Source: Thiorhodococcus mannitoliphagus | GTDB taxonomy: Bacteria > Pseudomonadota > Gammaproteobacteria > Chromatiales > Chromatiaceae | Reading direction: 5' to 3' | DNA length: 64,000 nucleotides | Assembly: GCF_010915725.1 (NCBI RefSeq) | Contig: NZ_JAAIJR010000019.1 | Span: forward strand, 1 to 64,000 | Part shown: positions 55,531 to 64,000 of the stretch, one piece after another | Layout of the letters: every line of letters begins with the position of its first letter | How positions within the stretch are numbered: the stretch's first letter is position 1 | Program-made: the position numbers and the translations under genes | Notes under the pieces: generated by a model | Told to the model about the DNA's origin: nothing | Database searches by the model: none | Seen by the model: only the letters and a program-made list of their open reading frames with translations

Positions 55531-56874
55531 TCAAGCAGGCTTGCTCGCGAAATGATCCCGAGTCAGTTTGAAGACCACCGGACTCAAGAGCAGCAGTGCA
55601 ACGAGGTTCGGCAGCGCCATCAAGGCGTTCAAGGTATCCGCCACCAACCAGATAAAGTCGAGCTGGGCCATGGCACCGAGAGGCAGCGCCAAGACCCAGA
55701 GCACGCGAAACGGCAGAACGGCGCGCTCACCGAGCAAATACTCGGCACAGCGCTCACCGTAGACGCTCCAGCCGAGCGTGGTGGTGTAGGCAAAAAGCAC
55801 CAGCCCGAAGGTGACGATGTAGGAGCCAACGCCAGGCAGCCCGGTCTCGAACGCCAGTGAGGACAGGGCGGCACCCGTCTCACCCGAATCCCAAACACCT
55901 GAGACGAGGATGACGAGGCCGGTGATGGTGCACACGATGATGGTATCGATGAAGGTCCCCAGCATGGCAATGGTCCCCTGAGTGACCGGATTGCTCGTTT
56001 GCGCCGCCGCGTGAGCAATGGGCGCGCTGCCCAGACCGGCCTCGTTCGAGAAAACACCGCGAGCGACACCGAATTGGATGGCCGCGGCCAAGGTCGCACC
56101 CGCGAATCCCCCCGTCGCGGCAATGGGATTGAAGGCGTGGACGAAGATGAGTTCGAAGGCCGCGCCAATCTGATCAGCACTGAGCGCCAGGATGACGAGA
56201 CCACCGCTGACGTAGATGATCGCCATGAAGGGCACGAGCGCGGCCGAGACCTCGCCGATACGCCGAATGCCGCCGATCAGAACGATTGCCGCAAAGACCG
56301 CCATCACCACGCCAGTGATCCAGACAGGGACGCCGAAGGTCGTCTCAGTCGCATGCGCGACGGAATTGGCCTGCACTGTATTGCCGATTCCGAACCCGGC
56401 GAGCAGCCCGAAGATTGCGAAGGCCGTGGCCATCCAGAGCCATTTTTTGCCAAGCCCGAGCTTGATGTAGTACATGGGGCCGCCGAGGTGGCTGCCCTTG
56501 CTGTCGACCTCGCGATAGTGAACGGCCAGCACGGCTTCCGCGTACTTGGTCGCCATGCCAACGAGCGCGGTGCACCACATCCAGAACAGTGCCCCGGGTC
56601 CGCCGAGGAAAATGGCGGTCGCCACGCCGGCGATGTTCCCTGTCCCCACCGTCGCCGACAGCGCCGTGGTCAGCGCCTGGTAGGGCGGGATGTCACCCTC
56701 CCCCTGCTTGATGCGCCCGCGCCACAGCATGCGAAAGCCGTAGCCGAGCTTGATGATTGGCATGAGCCGCAGCCCAAGCATCAAGAAGAAGCCTACCCCC
56801 AGAATCAAGACGAGCATTGGCGGCCCCCAAACGAGGCCGTTCAACGCACTCACCCAAGCTGATATTTGCTCCAC
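55531..56874 (-). CDS. AGCS family sodium:amino-acid symporter
   Basis: A 447-residue transporter with about ten TM helices. AGCS signatures: TALSATVGTGNIAGVATAI, GGPGALFWMWCTALVGMATKYAEA, and FSNEAGLGSAPIAHAAAQ. It imports alanine, glycine or related amino acids with Na+. GTG at 56874 has TTGGAGG 7-8 bp upstream and is preferred to the ATG-type start at 56919. Confidence 0.92.
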   Translation of the reverse strand: MEQISAWVSALNGLVWGPPMLVLILGVGFFLMLGLRLMPIIKLGYGFRMLWRGRIKQGEGDIPPYQALTTALSATVGTGNIAGVATAIFLGGPGALFWMWCTALVGMATKYAEAVLAVHYREVDSKGSHLGGPMYYIKLGLGKKWLWMATAFAIFGLLAGFGIGNTVQANSVAHATETTFGVPVWITGVVMAVFAAIVLIGGIRRIGEVSAALVPFMAIIYVSGGLVILALSADQIGAAFELIFVHAFNPIAATGGFAGATLAAAIQFGVARGVFSNEAGLGSAPIAHAAAQTSNPVTQGTIAMLGTFIDTIIVCTITGLVILVSGVWDSGETGAALSSLAFETGLPGVGSYIVTFGLVLFAYTTTLGWSVYGERCAEYLLGERAVLPFRVLWVLALPLGAMAQLDFIWLVADTLNALMALPNLVALLLLSPVVFKLTRDHFASKPA

Positions 56875-57231
56875 AAAGATCCTCCAAAGATTCGCTGTGA
56901 TCGAGTTTCCGCAGGGCACTATACAAGGGGCCAGGTCGCGTTCACAGTCTCACCAAAAGCCTGCTACAGGCTTTACCCGAGCCCCCGAGCATCTTATCCT
57001 GCGCGGCCACACACCGAAGTAGGCGGTTCCTCGCACCAGAACCGGCCGAGCATCTGGCGTCGGGGCTTAGGCTAGATTCAGCCAAAGATTCGGAACACTC
57101 AACCCCGACTGTCTGTTCCACGCGGGAACCAGCGGATCCGGAGGCATCCAAGACAGGTGAGGAGCCGCTGGCTTCGTTAAGCGTCGGCGCTCTCGCCGCT
57201 CTCAAGGGTCACCTAAGGCCCGGATATCATC
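56875..57231. other. Intergenic region, 357 bp
   Basis: It lies between the divergent symporter and yciB genes and should hold both promoters. No repeat, RNA gene or convincing ORF was seen. Confidence 0.5.
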
Positions 57232-57906
57232 ATGAAACTATTGATCGATTTCTTTCCCGTTCTGCTCTTCTTCGCCGTCTACAAGCTAGCGGGGATCTAC
57301 TGGGCGACCGGAGCGGCCATTGCGGCGGCGGCGGCTCAAGTGGGCTGGTCATGGATGCGTCGGCGACACGTCGAGAAGATGCACCTCGTCACGCTCGGAC
57401 TCTTGAGCGTCTTTGGCGGACTCACCATCGCGCTCCAAGACCCGATCTTCGTCATGTGGAAACCAACGCTGGTAAACTGGTTGTTCGCTGCGGCCTTCAT
57501 CGGGAGCCATCTGGTCGGGGAGCGCACCCTCATCGAGCGCATGATGGGACACGCAATCCAAATGCCTAAGCCGATCTGGTCGCGCCTCAACCTTCTGTGG
57601 ACGGGATTCTTCGTGTTCCTTGGGCTCGCCAATCTCTTTGTGGTCTACGTCGGGAGCGGCTTCTACGAGGCTCAGCAAGCGCTGCTCGCAGCCTCGGGGC
57701 AGCAAGGCGTCGACCTCTCGGCATGCGCTGAGACCTTCAAGGGGGATCTCTTGAATCTCTGTCGGGACGCCCAGGCCCGCGAGGAGGTTTGGGTGAACTT
57801 CAAGCTGTTCGGTATGATGGGGCTGACGATAGCCTTCGTCATCGCGCAAGCCTTCTACCTTTCCCGCCACGTCCACGACGATCCCCAAGCTCTGGAGACT
57901 GATTGA
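57232..57906 (+). CDS. yciB: Inner-membrane protein YciB / IspA-type septation protein
   Basis: A 224-residue protein with five TM helices. The YciB signature is [19 protein letters not shown], with [19 protein letters not shown] and [20 protein letters not shown]. It affects envelope integrity and septation; the mechanism is unclear. It carries an inserted loop with two Cys (about 160-180; [18 protein letters not shown]) that is longer than usual. One base separates its stop from the next gene's GTG. Confidence 0.93.
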   Translation: MKLLIDFFPVLLFFAVYKLAGIYWATGAAIAAAAAQVGWSWMRRRHVEKMHLVTLGLLSVFGGLTIALQDPIFVMWKPTLVNWLFAAAFIGSHLVGERTLIERMMGHAIQMPKPIWSRLNLLWTGFFVFLGLANLFVVYVGSGFYEAQQALLAASGQQGVDLSACAETFKGDLLNLCRDAQAREEVWVNFKLFGMMGLTIAFVIAQAFYLSRHVHDDPQALETD

Positions 57907-57907
57907 C

Positions 57908-58207
57908 GTGCTCTACGCCATCATCGCGATCGACAACCCAGGTTCACTCGAGGCCCGGCTCAGCACCAGACCCGCCCATCTGGCACGGCTTCAAGCGCTC
58001 CAGGACGAGGGACGACTCGTCCTGGCTGGTCCGCACCCTGCGATCGACAGCCCGGACCCGGGTGAGGCGGGCTTCACGGGATCTCTCATCGTCGCGGAAT
58101 TTATCGACCTCAAGACTGCCGAAGACTGGGCTGCCGCCGACCCCTACCGGGCGGCCGGGGTTTATCGCGATGTGACCGTGAAGCCCTTCAAGCAAGTTTT
58201 TCCTTAA
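57908..58207 (+). CDS. yciI: YciI family protein
   Basis: A 99-residue protein, GTG start: [40 protein letters not shown] and [16 protein letters not shown], all typical of YciI. The family has a ferredoxin-like fold with a conserved His-Asp pair; the role is unknown. It follows yciB with one base between, an order common in Gammaproteobacteria. Confidence 0.92.
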   Translation: MLYAIIAIDNPGSLEARLSTRPAHLARLQALQDEGRLVLAGPHPAIDSPDPGEAGFTGSLIVAEFIDLKTAEDWAAADPYRAAGVYRDVTVKPFKQVFP

Positions 58208-58262
58208 TGCCTCGGGCATGCTCGTGGCGTCCCATTGTTCAAAATCCATGGATATGTTGATC

Positions 58263-59126
58263 ATGAAGACAGCTCGTATTCCTCTACTGCTTTGCGCCCT
58301 GCTCGCGACCACGACCACCTTCGCGGAAGACGCCAAGGAGGCCGATTCCCCGGACACCCTGATCGCCACCGTCAATGAGGTGCCCTACCCGCTCGACGTC
58401 TTTCGTATCTTCTACATGGAGCGTCTCCAGGGCAATCAGGCCCAACAGAACAATCCGGCCTTTCAGCAGCAGGTCTTCGACGAATTCATGGGGCTGATCG
58501 TCGCCTCTCAGGAAGGCGATCGCCGCAAGCTTGAAGACAACCGCAATGTCGTCGCGGCCCTGCAGCTCGAGCGCATGAAGGTCATGTCCAACGCCGCGCT
58601 CTCAGCCATGGCCGACGAGATCGAGCCCACCGAGGACGAGCTGAAGGAGACCTACGAGAAGGTCAAGGAAAAGACCACCCGCATGGAGTACAAGGCCAGA
58701 CATATCCTGGTGAAGGAAGAAGACGAGGCCAAGAAGCTGATCAAGCAGCTCGACAAGGGGAAGGATTTCGCCGAACTCGCCAAAGAGCACTCGGAGGGAC
58801 CGACCGGCAAGGACGGCGGGGAACTCGGCTGGTTTGACGCCAAGCAGATGGTAGCGCCTTTCTCCGAGGCCGTTGCGGCGCTTAAGCCTGGCAGCTACAC
58901 CAAAGAGCCCGTGAAGACCCAGTTCGGCTGGCACGTGATCGAGCTTGAAGACAGCCGCACGGCAGAGCCGCCGGCGTTCGAGGACGCCAAGCCGCAGCTC
59001 ATCGCCCTGGTCAAGCGTCAGAAGATCGCCGAGAAGGTCAACGAGATGCGCAACGGCGCAATGGTCGAACTCAATGAAGATGTCGTGAAGATGAAGGAAC
59101 AGGACCAGGACGCCAAGTCCGAGTAA
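58263..59126 (+). CDS. Periplasmic peptidyl-prolyl isomerase (parvulin type)
   Basis: A 287-residue protein with signal peptide IPLLLCALLATTTTFAED, an N-terminal SurA-like helical region and a parvulin domain from about 140 to 240: ARHILVKEEDEAKKLI, DFAELAKEHSEGPTGKDGGELGWF, FGWHVIELED. It helps fold exported proteins. It follows yciI by 55 bp. ATG 58263 is preferred to 58218. Confidence 0.9.
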   Translation: MKTARIPLLLCALLATTTTFAEDAKEADSPDTLIATVNEVPYPLDVFRIFYMERLQGNQAQQNNPAFQQQVFDEFMGLIVASQEGDRRKLEDNRNVVAALQLERMKVMSNAALSAMADEIEPTEDELKETYEKVKEKTTRMEYKARHILVKEEDEAKKLIKQLDKGKDFAELAKEHSEGPTGKDGGELGWFDAKQMVAPFSEAVAALKPGSYTKEPVKTQFGWHVIELEDSRTAEPPAFEDAKPQLIALVKRQKIAEKVNEMRNGAMVELNEDVVKMKEQDQDAKSE

Positions 59127-59154
59127 GTCCACCTTGCCTCGACGCCTTTGGAAG

Positions 59155-59182
59155 AGCCGACCCACTGAGGGTCGGCTTTTTT
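59155..59182 (+). terminator. Rho-independent terminator
   Basis: Stem AGCCGACCC / GGGTCGGCT with loop ACTGA and a run of T to 59182, 28 bp after the isomerase gene. It ends the yciB-yciI-isomerase unit. Confidence 0.9.
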
Positions 59183-59316
59183 GCTCTTGCCTCCTGAGGC
59201 TGCGCCTGTAGAGATGACAGCACAGTCCCAAGCTGCCCGATTCTGTCCACTGGAAGACCGAAACCGACAATGCCAGGTAGCATCGAGCGACATCCTTCGG
59301 CGCAACGGAGTCTCTA

Positions 59317-60771
59317 ATGAACACTGCGACCTTCTTGCCAACCGCCCTCTTGGCGCTGCACCTCGCCATCCAAGTCGCCCTGATGATGCGGATTCTACTG
59401 CGTCCGCATCGTGATCCTGCCTCGCGCATTGCCTGGGTAGTCGTCGTCATGGCGCTGCCGGTCGTGGGCATCCTGTCCTATCTGCTGCTCGGCGAGGTCA
59501 ACATCGGCCGACGCCGAATCGAGCGCATGCGTCAGGTGTTGGCGGGCATGCCCAGCGTCGAGGATGCGCCGGGCGCGGATGCCGCTGAGCTGAAGGCCGA
59601 TGTTCCGGAACGCCATGCCCACCTCTTCCGCGTCGGGCAGTCGATCAGCGGCTTCGCGCCCCTAGGTGGCAATCGCGCCCAACTCCCGGAGGATTCAGAT
59701 GCCGTCATCGACGCCCTGGTGGCAGACATCGATCACGCTCGCGACCATGTCCATCTCCTGTTCTACATCTGGCTGCCTGACAAAAATGGCCTCAAGGTTG
59801 CCTCGGCCCTGATGCGGGCCGCCGCGCGCGGTGTCACCTGCCGCGCGATGGCGGATGATCTGGGTTCACGCCGCATGATCCGCTCGGAGCATTGGCGCGC
59901 CATGGAAGCGGCCGGTGTGCGTTTGGCCCGCGCGCTGCCTATCGGTAACCCCATCCTGCGCGCGCTCGGCGGGCGTATCGATCTGCGCAACCATCGCAAG
60001 ATCGTTGTCATCGACGACGACATCACCTATTGCGGCAGCCAGAACTGCGCCGACCCCGCCTTTACAATCAAGGCCAAGTACGCCCCCTGGGTGGATGCCA
60101 TGATTCGGTTCGAGGGTCCAATCGCCCGCCAGAACCAGCATCTGTTCGCCAGCGACTGGATGGCCATCATGGACGACGACATCGCCGCGCTGCTGCATCG
60201 GCCGCTGCCGCCGACGCGGCCGGGACTGGCGGCACAGGTGATTGGCACTGGGCCGACGGTGCGCTACTCGGCCATGCCCGAGATGTTCGAAACCTTGATC
60301 TACAGCGCGCGCCGCGAGCTGGTCATCACCACGCCCTACTATGTCCCGGTCGAGTCGATGCAGGCCGCGCTGTGCGCCAGCGCCCGACGCGGCGTCGACA
60401 CCAGCATCGTGTTTCCGGCCCGCAACGACAGCTGGGTCGTCTCGGCCGCCAGTCGCAGCTACTACGCCGATCTACTCGCCGCCGGCGTGCGCATCCACGA
60501 ATATGTCGGCGGACTGCTGCACACCAAATCACTCACCCTGGATGGCGAGATCAGCCTGATCGGCTCCGCCAACATGGACCGACGCAGCTTCGAGCTGAAC
60601 TACGAGAACAACATCCTGTTCTACGATACGGCCCTGACCGCAGACCTGCGTCAACGCCAACAGAGCTACATCGACAAGTCCGTACCCATTGACCCGCAGA
60701 GCGTCGCGCGCTGGACCCGGCGGCACAGGCTCTGGAATAACGCCATTGCGATGCTGGGGCCGGTGCTATGA
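59317..60771 (+). CDS. cls: Cardiolipin synthase
   Basis: A 484-residue phospholipase-D-type enzyme. Two TM helices lie at the N-terminus. Two HKD motifs follow: HRKIVVIDDDITYCGSQN near residue 227 and HTKSLTLDGEISLIGSANMD near 407. It joins phosphatidylglycerol molecules to form cardiolipin. The ClsA-like length and layout are normal. Confidence 0.94.
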   Translation: MNTATFLPTALLALHLAIQVALMMRILLRPHRDPASRIAWVVVVMALPVVGILSYLLLGEVNIGRRRIERMRQVLAGMPSVEDAPGADAAELKADVPERHAHLFRVGQSISGFAPLGGNRAQLPEDSDAVIDALVADIDHARDHVHLLFYIWLPDKNGLKVASALMRAAARGVTCRAMADDLGSRRMIRSEHWRAMEAAGVRLARALPIGNPILRALGGRIDLRNHRKIVVIDDDITYCGSQNCADPAFTIKAKYAPWVDAMIRFEGPIARQNQHLFASDWMAIMDDDIAALLHRPLPPTRPGLAAQVIGTGPTVRYSAMPEMFETLIYSARRELVITTPYYVPVESMQAALCASARRGVDTSIVFPARNDSWVVSAASRSYYADLLAAGVRIHEYVGGLLHTKSLTLDGEISLIGSANMDRRSFELNYENNILFYDTALTADLRQRQQSYIDKSVPIDPQSVARWTRRHRLWNNAIAMLGPVL

Positions 60772-60885
60772 GCCTGGAAGGCGGATCTGCGGCCTTGCCG
60801 GGTGCGCTATGCTTCTTCGGCGCCAGCGATCCGATGATCCCAGGGCTGTTCGAGGCAAACGCGCTGGCGTCCAGCAAGGCCGCCC

Positions 60886-61266
60886 CTTAGAAAGTGTCCA
60901 TCACAACTTCCCCCCTTTCGCAAAGGGGGGCCAGGAGGGATTTCGGGCGGCATCGCTCGCATCGGGAAACAATTGATGGGCACTTTCTTAGCCGCGGGCG
61001 GCAAGGCGTCGGCCTAGAAAGTGTCCATCACAACTTCCCCCCTTTCGCAAAGGGGGGCCAGGAGGGATTTCGGGCGGCATCGCTCGCATCGGGAAACAAT
61101 TGATGGGCACTTTCTTAGCCGCGGGCGGCAAGGCGTTGGCTTAGAAAGTGTCCATCGCAACTTCCCCCCTTTCGCAAAGGGGGGCCAGGGGGGATTTCGG
61201 ACGGCATCGCTCGCATCGGGAAACAATTGATGGGCACTTTCTTAGCCGCGGGCGGCAAGGCGTCGG
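60886..61266. repeat. Repeat A copies 7-9 in tandem
   Basis: Three copies (60886-60991, 61014-61118, 61140-61245) are each followed by the same spacer CCGCGGGCGGCAAGGCGTYGG, giving units of about 127 bp. Copies 7 and 8 are nearly identical; copy 9 differs at a few bases. This looks like a local amplification rather than three insertions. Confidence 0.9.
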
Positions 61267-61352
61267 GATGGAAAGGGGCCAAGGGCACCCTTCGCCGCGA
61301 CCATCGAATCAGCGGTTCTTCACACTGACCAACGCGCGGGAGTTCAAGCAAC

Positions 61353-62735
61353 ATGGTGACGAAAAAGATCGAGGCCATCGAACCGGACGAAACGGATTGG
61401 ATGCTGGCGCCCGCCTACGGGCGACGCGGCATGACCCGACCGGTGCCCAAGTACCGCCTGCCGGATCACGAAATGGACCCGGATACGGCCTATGGCATCA
61501 TCCACGATGAGCTGATGCTGGACGGCAATGCACGCCTGAACATGGCGACCTTCGTCACGACATGGATGGAGCCGCAGGCCGAAAAGCTGATGGCCGAATC
61601 CTTCGACAAGAATATGATCGACAAGGACGAGTATCCGCAGACGGCCGCCATCGAAGCACGCTGCGTCAACATCGTCTCGAACCTCTTCAATGCGCCGGAG
61701 GAAGGTGTCGGTGCCTCGGCCGTCGGCTCCAGCGAGGCGATCATGCTCGCCGGCATGGCGCTTAAATGGCGCTGGCGTGATCGCCGTCGCGCCGCCGGCA
61801 AGCCAACCGACAAACCCAATCTCATCCTCGGCGCGAACGTCCAGGTCGTGTGGGAGAAATTCTGCCGCTACTGGGAAGTCGAGCCGAAATATATCCCGAT
61901 GGAAAAGGGGCGGTACGTGATTACGCCGGAGGAAGTCGTGCGCTTGACCGACGAGAACACCATCGGTGTCGTCGCCATCCTGGGCACGACCTTCACTGGT
62001 GAGTTCGAGCCAATCGAGGCGATCCACGAGGCGCTTGTAGAGCAGAATGCACAGACCGGCTGGGAGATCCCGATGCACATCGACGGGGCCAGTGGCGGCT
62101 TCGTCGCCCCCTTCCTGCACCCGGATCTCAGGTGGGACTTCCGCTTGCCGCTGGTCAAGTCCATCAATGCCTCGGGCCACAAATACGGTCTGGTCTATCC
62201 GGGTGTCGGCTGGGTGGTTTGGCGCAGCCATGAAGACCTGCCCGAAGATCTAATCTTTCACGTCAACTACCTGGGCGGTGACATGCCGACCTTCACGCTG
62301 AATTTTTCGCGCCCCGGCAACCAAGTCGTGGGGCAGTACTACAACTTCCTGCGTTTGGGGCGGGCCGGCTATCTGCAAATCATGGAGACGCTGCGCGACA
62401 CCGCGATGGAACTGGCCAAGGGCATCGCCGAGATCGGTCCCTTCGAACTCGTCAGCGACGGCAGCGCCATCCCCGTGTTCGCCTTCAAGCTCAAGGACGC
62501 GGTCACCAGCTACAGCGTGTTCGACGTCTCTGACAAACTGCGGCAATACGGCTGGCAGGTCCCGGCCTACACCATGCCGGAGCATGCAGAGGAGGTCGCG
62601 GTGCTGCGTGTCGTGGTCAGGGAAGGCTTCAGCGCCGACATGGCGGAGATGCTGCTCGAGGATATCCGCAAGACCGTCGAACACTTCGATGGGCGGTCAG
62701 ATCACGCGCCTCAGGTTCAGGCATTCGCGCATTGA
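61353..62735 (+). CDS. gadB: Glutamate decarboxylase
   Basis: A 460-residue PLP enzyme. GAD signatures: AVGSSEAIMLAGMALKWRW, IDGASGGFVAPFL (Asp binding PLP) and NASGHKYGLVYPG (Schiff-base Lys near residue 278). The C-terminus ends AFAH. It turns glutamate into GABA, consuming a proton, and supports acid tolerance. No GABA antiporter (GadC) lies next to it. Full length. Confidence 0.94.
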   Translation: MVTKKIEAIEPDETDWMLAPAYGRRGMTRPVPKYRLPDHEMDPDTAYGIIHDELMLDGNARLNMATFVTTWMEPQAEKLMAESFDKNMIDKDEYPQTAAIEARCVNIVSNLFNAPEEGVGASAVGSSEAIMLAGMALKWRWRDRRRAAGKPTDKPNLILGANVQVVWEKFCRYWEVEPKYIPMEKGRYVITPEEVVRLTDENTIGVVAILGTTFTGEFEPIEAIHEALVEQNAQTGWEIPMHIDGASGGFVAPFLHPDLRWDFRLPLVKSINASGHKYGLVYPGVGWVVWRSHEDLPEDLIFHVNYLGGDMPTFTLNFSRPGNQVVGQYYNFLRLGRAGYLQIMETLRDTAMELAKGIAEIGPFELVSDGSAIPVFAFKLKDAVTSYSVFDVSDKLRQYGWQVPAYTMPEHAEEVAVLRVVVREGFSADMAEMLLEDIRKTVEHFDGRSDHAPQVQAFAH

Positions 62736-62792
62736 CGTGGACATCCGGTTGCGCAGGCGCGCTGGATGCGCCTGTGCCTTGCTTGCGGGGCG

Positions 62793-62898
62793 CTTAGAAA
62801 GTGACCATCAACAACTTCCCCCCTTTCGCAAAGGGGGGCCAGGGGGGATTTCGGGCGGGATCGCTCGCATCGGGAAACAATTGACGAGCGATTTCTTA
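62793..62898. repeat. Repeat A copy 10
   Basis: The left end is typical (CTTAGAAAGTGACCATCAAC) but the right end has decayed (TTGACGAGCGATTTCTTA). It lies between convergent gadB and the TRIC-channel gene. Confidence 0.8.
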
Positions 62899-62929
62899 CC
62901 TCAAGAGGTACTGCCTGGACTCTTCCTGC

Positions 62930-63565
62930 TCAGCCCGGCCGCGACTTTGTCATCAACCAATTCGGCATGGCTAGATCCCAGCGAATCGCGGCGGCGCGCA
63001 GCGCAAAGATGAGGGCACCGCAGCCGAGCGCACTAGCGAAGCGGCTGTCCGGAGCCCAGCTCAGCAGCGCCACGTAGAAGGTGCAGCCGATCAACACAGG
63101 CGTCGCGTAGAGTTCGCGCGTCATCAAGAGCGTCTGGCGTCCCGCCAGGACATCGCGCATCAGACCGCCACCGATGGCCGTGATGATGCCCAGGATGATG
63201 GGCGCGAGGGGGCGACCGAAGTCCATGCCCCAGGCCTTGTCTACGGTTTGAATCGCGAATAAGGCGACACCGAAGCCGTCGACATAAAGCATCAGGCGGA
63301 AGATCTCTTTGCGGGTGAGCCGCGCATCGGCGAAAAAGGTCACCAGGCTTGCAACGATGGCGACCCAGAGATAGTTGAGATCGACGGCCCAGAAGACTTG
63401 CACATCCAAGATAAGGTCGCGGATGGTGCCGCCACCGACCGCCGTAATGATGCCAAGTACGATGGCGCTGAAGAGATCGATCCCTTTGGGCGCCAAGACG
63501 AGCACCGCCGTCACCGCGAAGGCGGTAATGCCCGCCATGCCGATCCAATAGCTGAACGCTTTCAA
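62930..63565 (-). CDS. TRIC-type cation channel family protein (YicG/UPF0126)
   Basis: A 211-residue, seven-helix protein with duplicated halves: VLGIITAVGGGTIRDLIL and ILGIITAIGGGLMRDVLAG, the hallmark GGGxxRD motifs. Homologs form trimeric cation channels. The start is TTG at 63565, directly after an in-frame TGA, with GAGGAGG 6 bp upstream; the next ATG is residue 10. Confidence 0.9.
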   Translation of the reverse strand: MKAFSYWIGMAGITAFAVTAVLVLAPKGIDLFSAIVLGIITAVGGGTIRDLILDVQVFWAVDLNYLWVAIVASLVTFFADARLTRKEIFRLMLYVDGFGVALFAIQTVDKAWGMDFGRPLAPIILGIITAIGGGLMRDVLAGRQTLLMTRELYATPVLIGCTFYVALLSWAPDSRFASALGCGALIFALRAAAIRWDLAMPNWLMTKSRPG

Positions 63566-63781
63566 TCACGCCTCCTCGTGGTGTGCTTGCGCCAGGCCCA
63601 GCACCTTGGGGCGGTTCGGTGTCCCCTTGGCAATTTTCTTCGTAAAGTATCCGCAAAGCCCCGACGCGAAACAATCCGGGGATCCGGCAACGCCCTCTTC
63701 ATTGCCATCGACGTGGCTCACGAGTGTCAACCTGAGCGGCCAGATGTCGCCCCCAGGGGCCTTGATCATCGTTCCGGCCAA
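63566..63781 (-). CDS. Small ORF upstream of the channel gene
   Basis: A 71-residue open frame whose TGA stop is immediately followed by the TTG start of the channel gene, a layout that would allow translational coupling. Its composition is plausible but no homology is known to me; a start at 63769 (MIKAPGGDI) is also possible. It may be non-coding. Confidence 0.3.
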   Translation of the reverse strand: MAGTMIKAPGGDIWPLRLTLVSHVDGNEEGVAGSPDCFASGLCGYFTKKIAKGTPNRPKVLGLAQAHHEEA

Positions 63782-63856
63782 GTGGGCGGCTTACTGCGTA
63801 GTCAGGCCATCTTGACCTGACGGAATCAGGGCTGGAAGCCGAAGGCCGGGCGCAAT

Positions 63857-64000
63857 AGCAATACGACGCGCGCAACCCTCTGTTTGCGCGACTCGAGCTA
63901 TTTGCCTGGGAAGATCATCATCGGGTGCAGCCGCGGGCGGGGTACCACATCGTCTGCTCGCACCTGATGAAGTGGGCTCGCCATGACCAACGTCATCCTC
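63857..64000 (+). other. Possible gene fragment at the right edge
   Basis: After a TAG the frame stays open to the window end and reads like protein: NPLFARLELFAWEDHHRVQP then GYHIVCSHLMKWARHD. No start codon or known family is visible. It may be the middle of a decayed gene or continue beyond the window. Confidence 0.25.

Noticed and set aside
60886-61245. Small ORFs reading NNFPPFAKGG-type peptides in several places
   Set aside because: They are translations of repeat A, and the same peptide appears at every copy in either direction.

Overview
The window is GC-rich proteobacterial DNA that most resembles a purple sulfur bacterium (Chromatiaceae-like Gammaproteobacteria). The clearest pointer is bchE, the anaerobic, B12-dependent cyclase of bacteriochlorophyll synthesis. 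A large cobalamin locus, kai genes and many short dispersed repeats are compatible with this. No rRNA or tRNA gene was recognised.

Layout. 1-1440: a possible IS end, a decayed ORF, and two tandem small proteins with a shared double-glycine leader. 1.9-9.3 kb: small exported or conserved proteins, a DEDDh exonuclease, DUF29, an HPF-like protein, a coiled-coil protein and a DUF2202 ferritin-like protein. 9.4-15.8 kb: one minus-strand operon for a diheme c-type cytochrome, an outer-membrane barrel, a small periplasmic protein, a histidine kinase and a sigma54 response regulator. 16-49.9 kb: a cobalamin region (cbiB, cbiZ, cobM, a split cobZ, cobK, a cbiG-N/cobJ fusion, cobI, cobH, cobL, cobB, cobE, btuD/C/F-like transporter, cobU, metH, cobQ, cobF) with bchE embedded. 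A GGDEF-EAL protein and a kaiA-like/kaiB/kaiC operon lie inside it. 50-64 kb: paired exported proteins, an ankyrin lipoprotein, bolA, an AGCS symporter, yciB-yciI-ppiC, cardiolipin synthase, glutamate decarboxylase and a TRIC-type channel, separated by repeat-packed intergenic DNA.

How the genes fit together. CobF, CobK, CobL, CobM, CobH, CobI and CobJ make up the oxygen-dependent style of corrin ring synthesis. The ring-contraction step has no CobG here. Two overlapping genes that look like tricarballylate genes tcuA/tcuB are better read as the two halves of CobZ. CbiZ plus the Btu-type ABC transporter add salvage and import. Two major B12 consumers, MetH and BchE, sit in the same locus. Cobalt chelatase, CobO, CobS and CobT genes are not in the window.

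The strongest candidates for new biology are: (1) a response regulator whose C-terminal half resembles the KaiC-binding domain of KaiA, in an operon with kaiB and kaiC; (2) the tandem double-glycine-leader proteins; (3) the cytochrome/barrel/two-component operon; and (4) several non-autonomous inverted-repeat element families (ten copies of one of about 107 bp), including tandem and nested arrangements.
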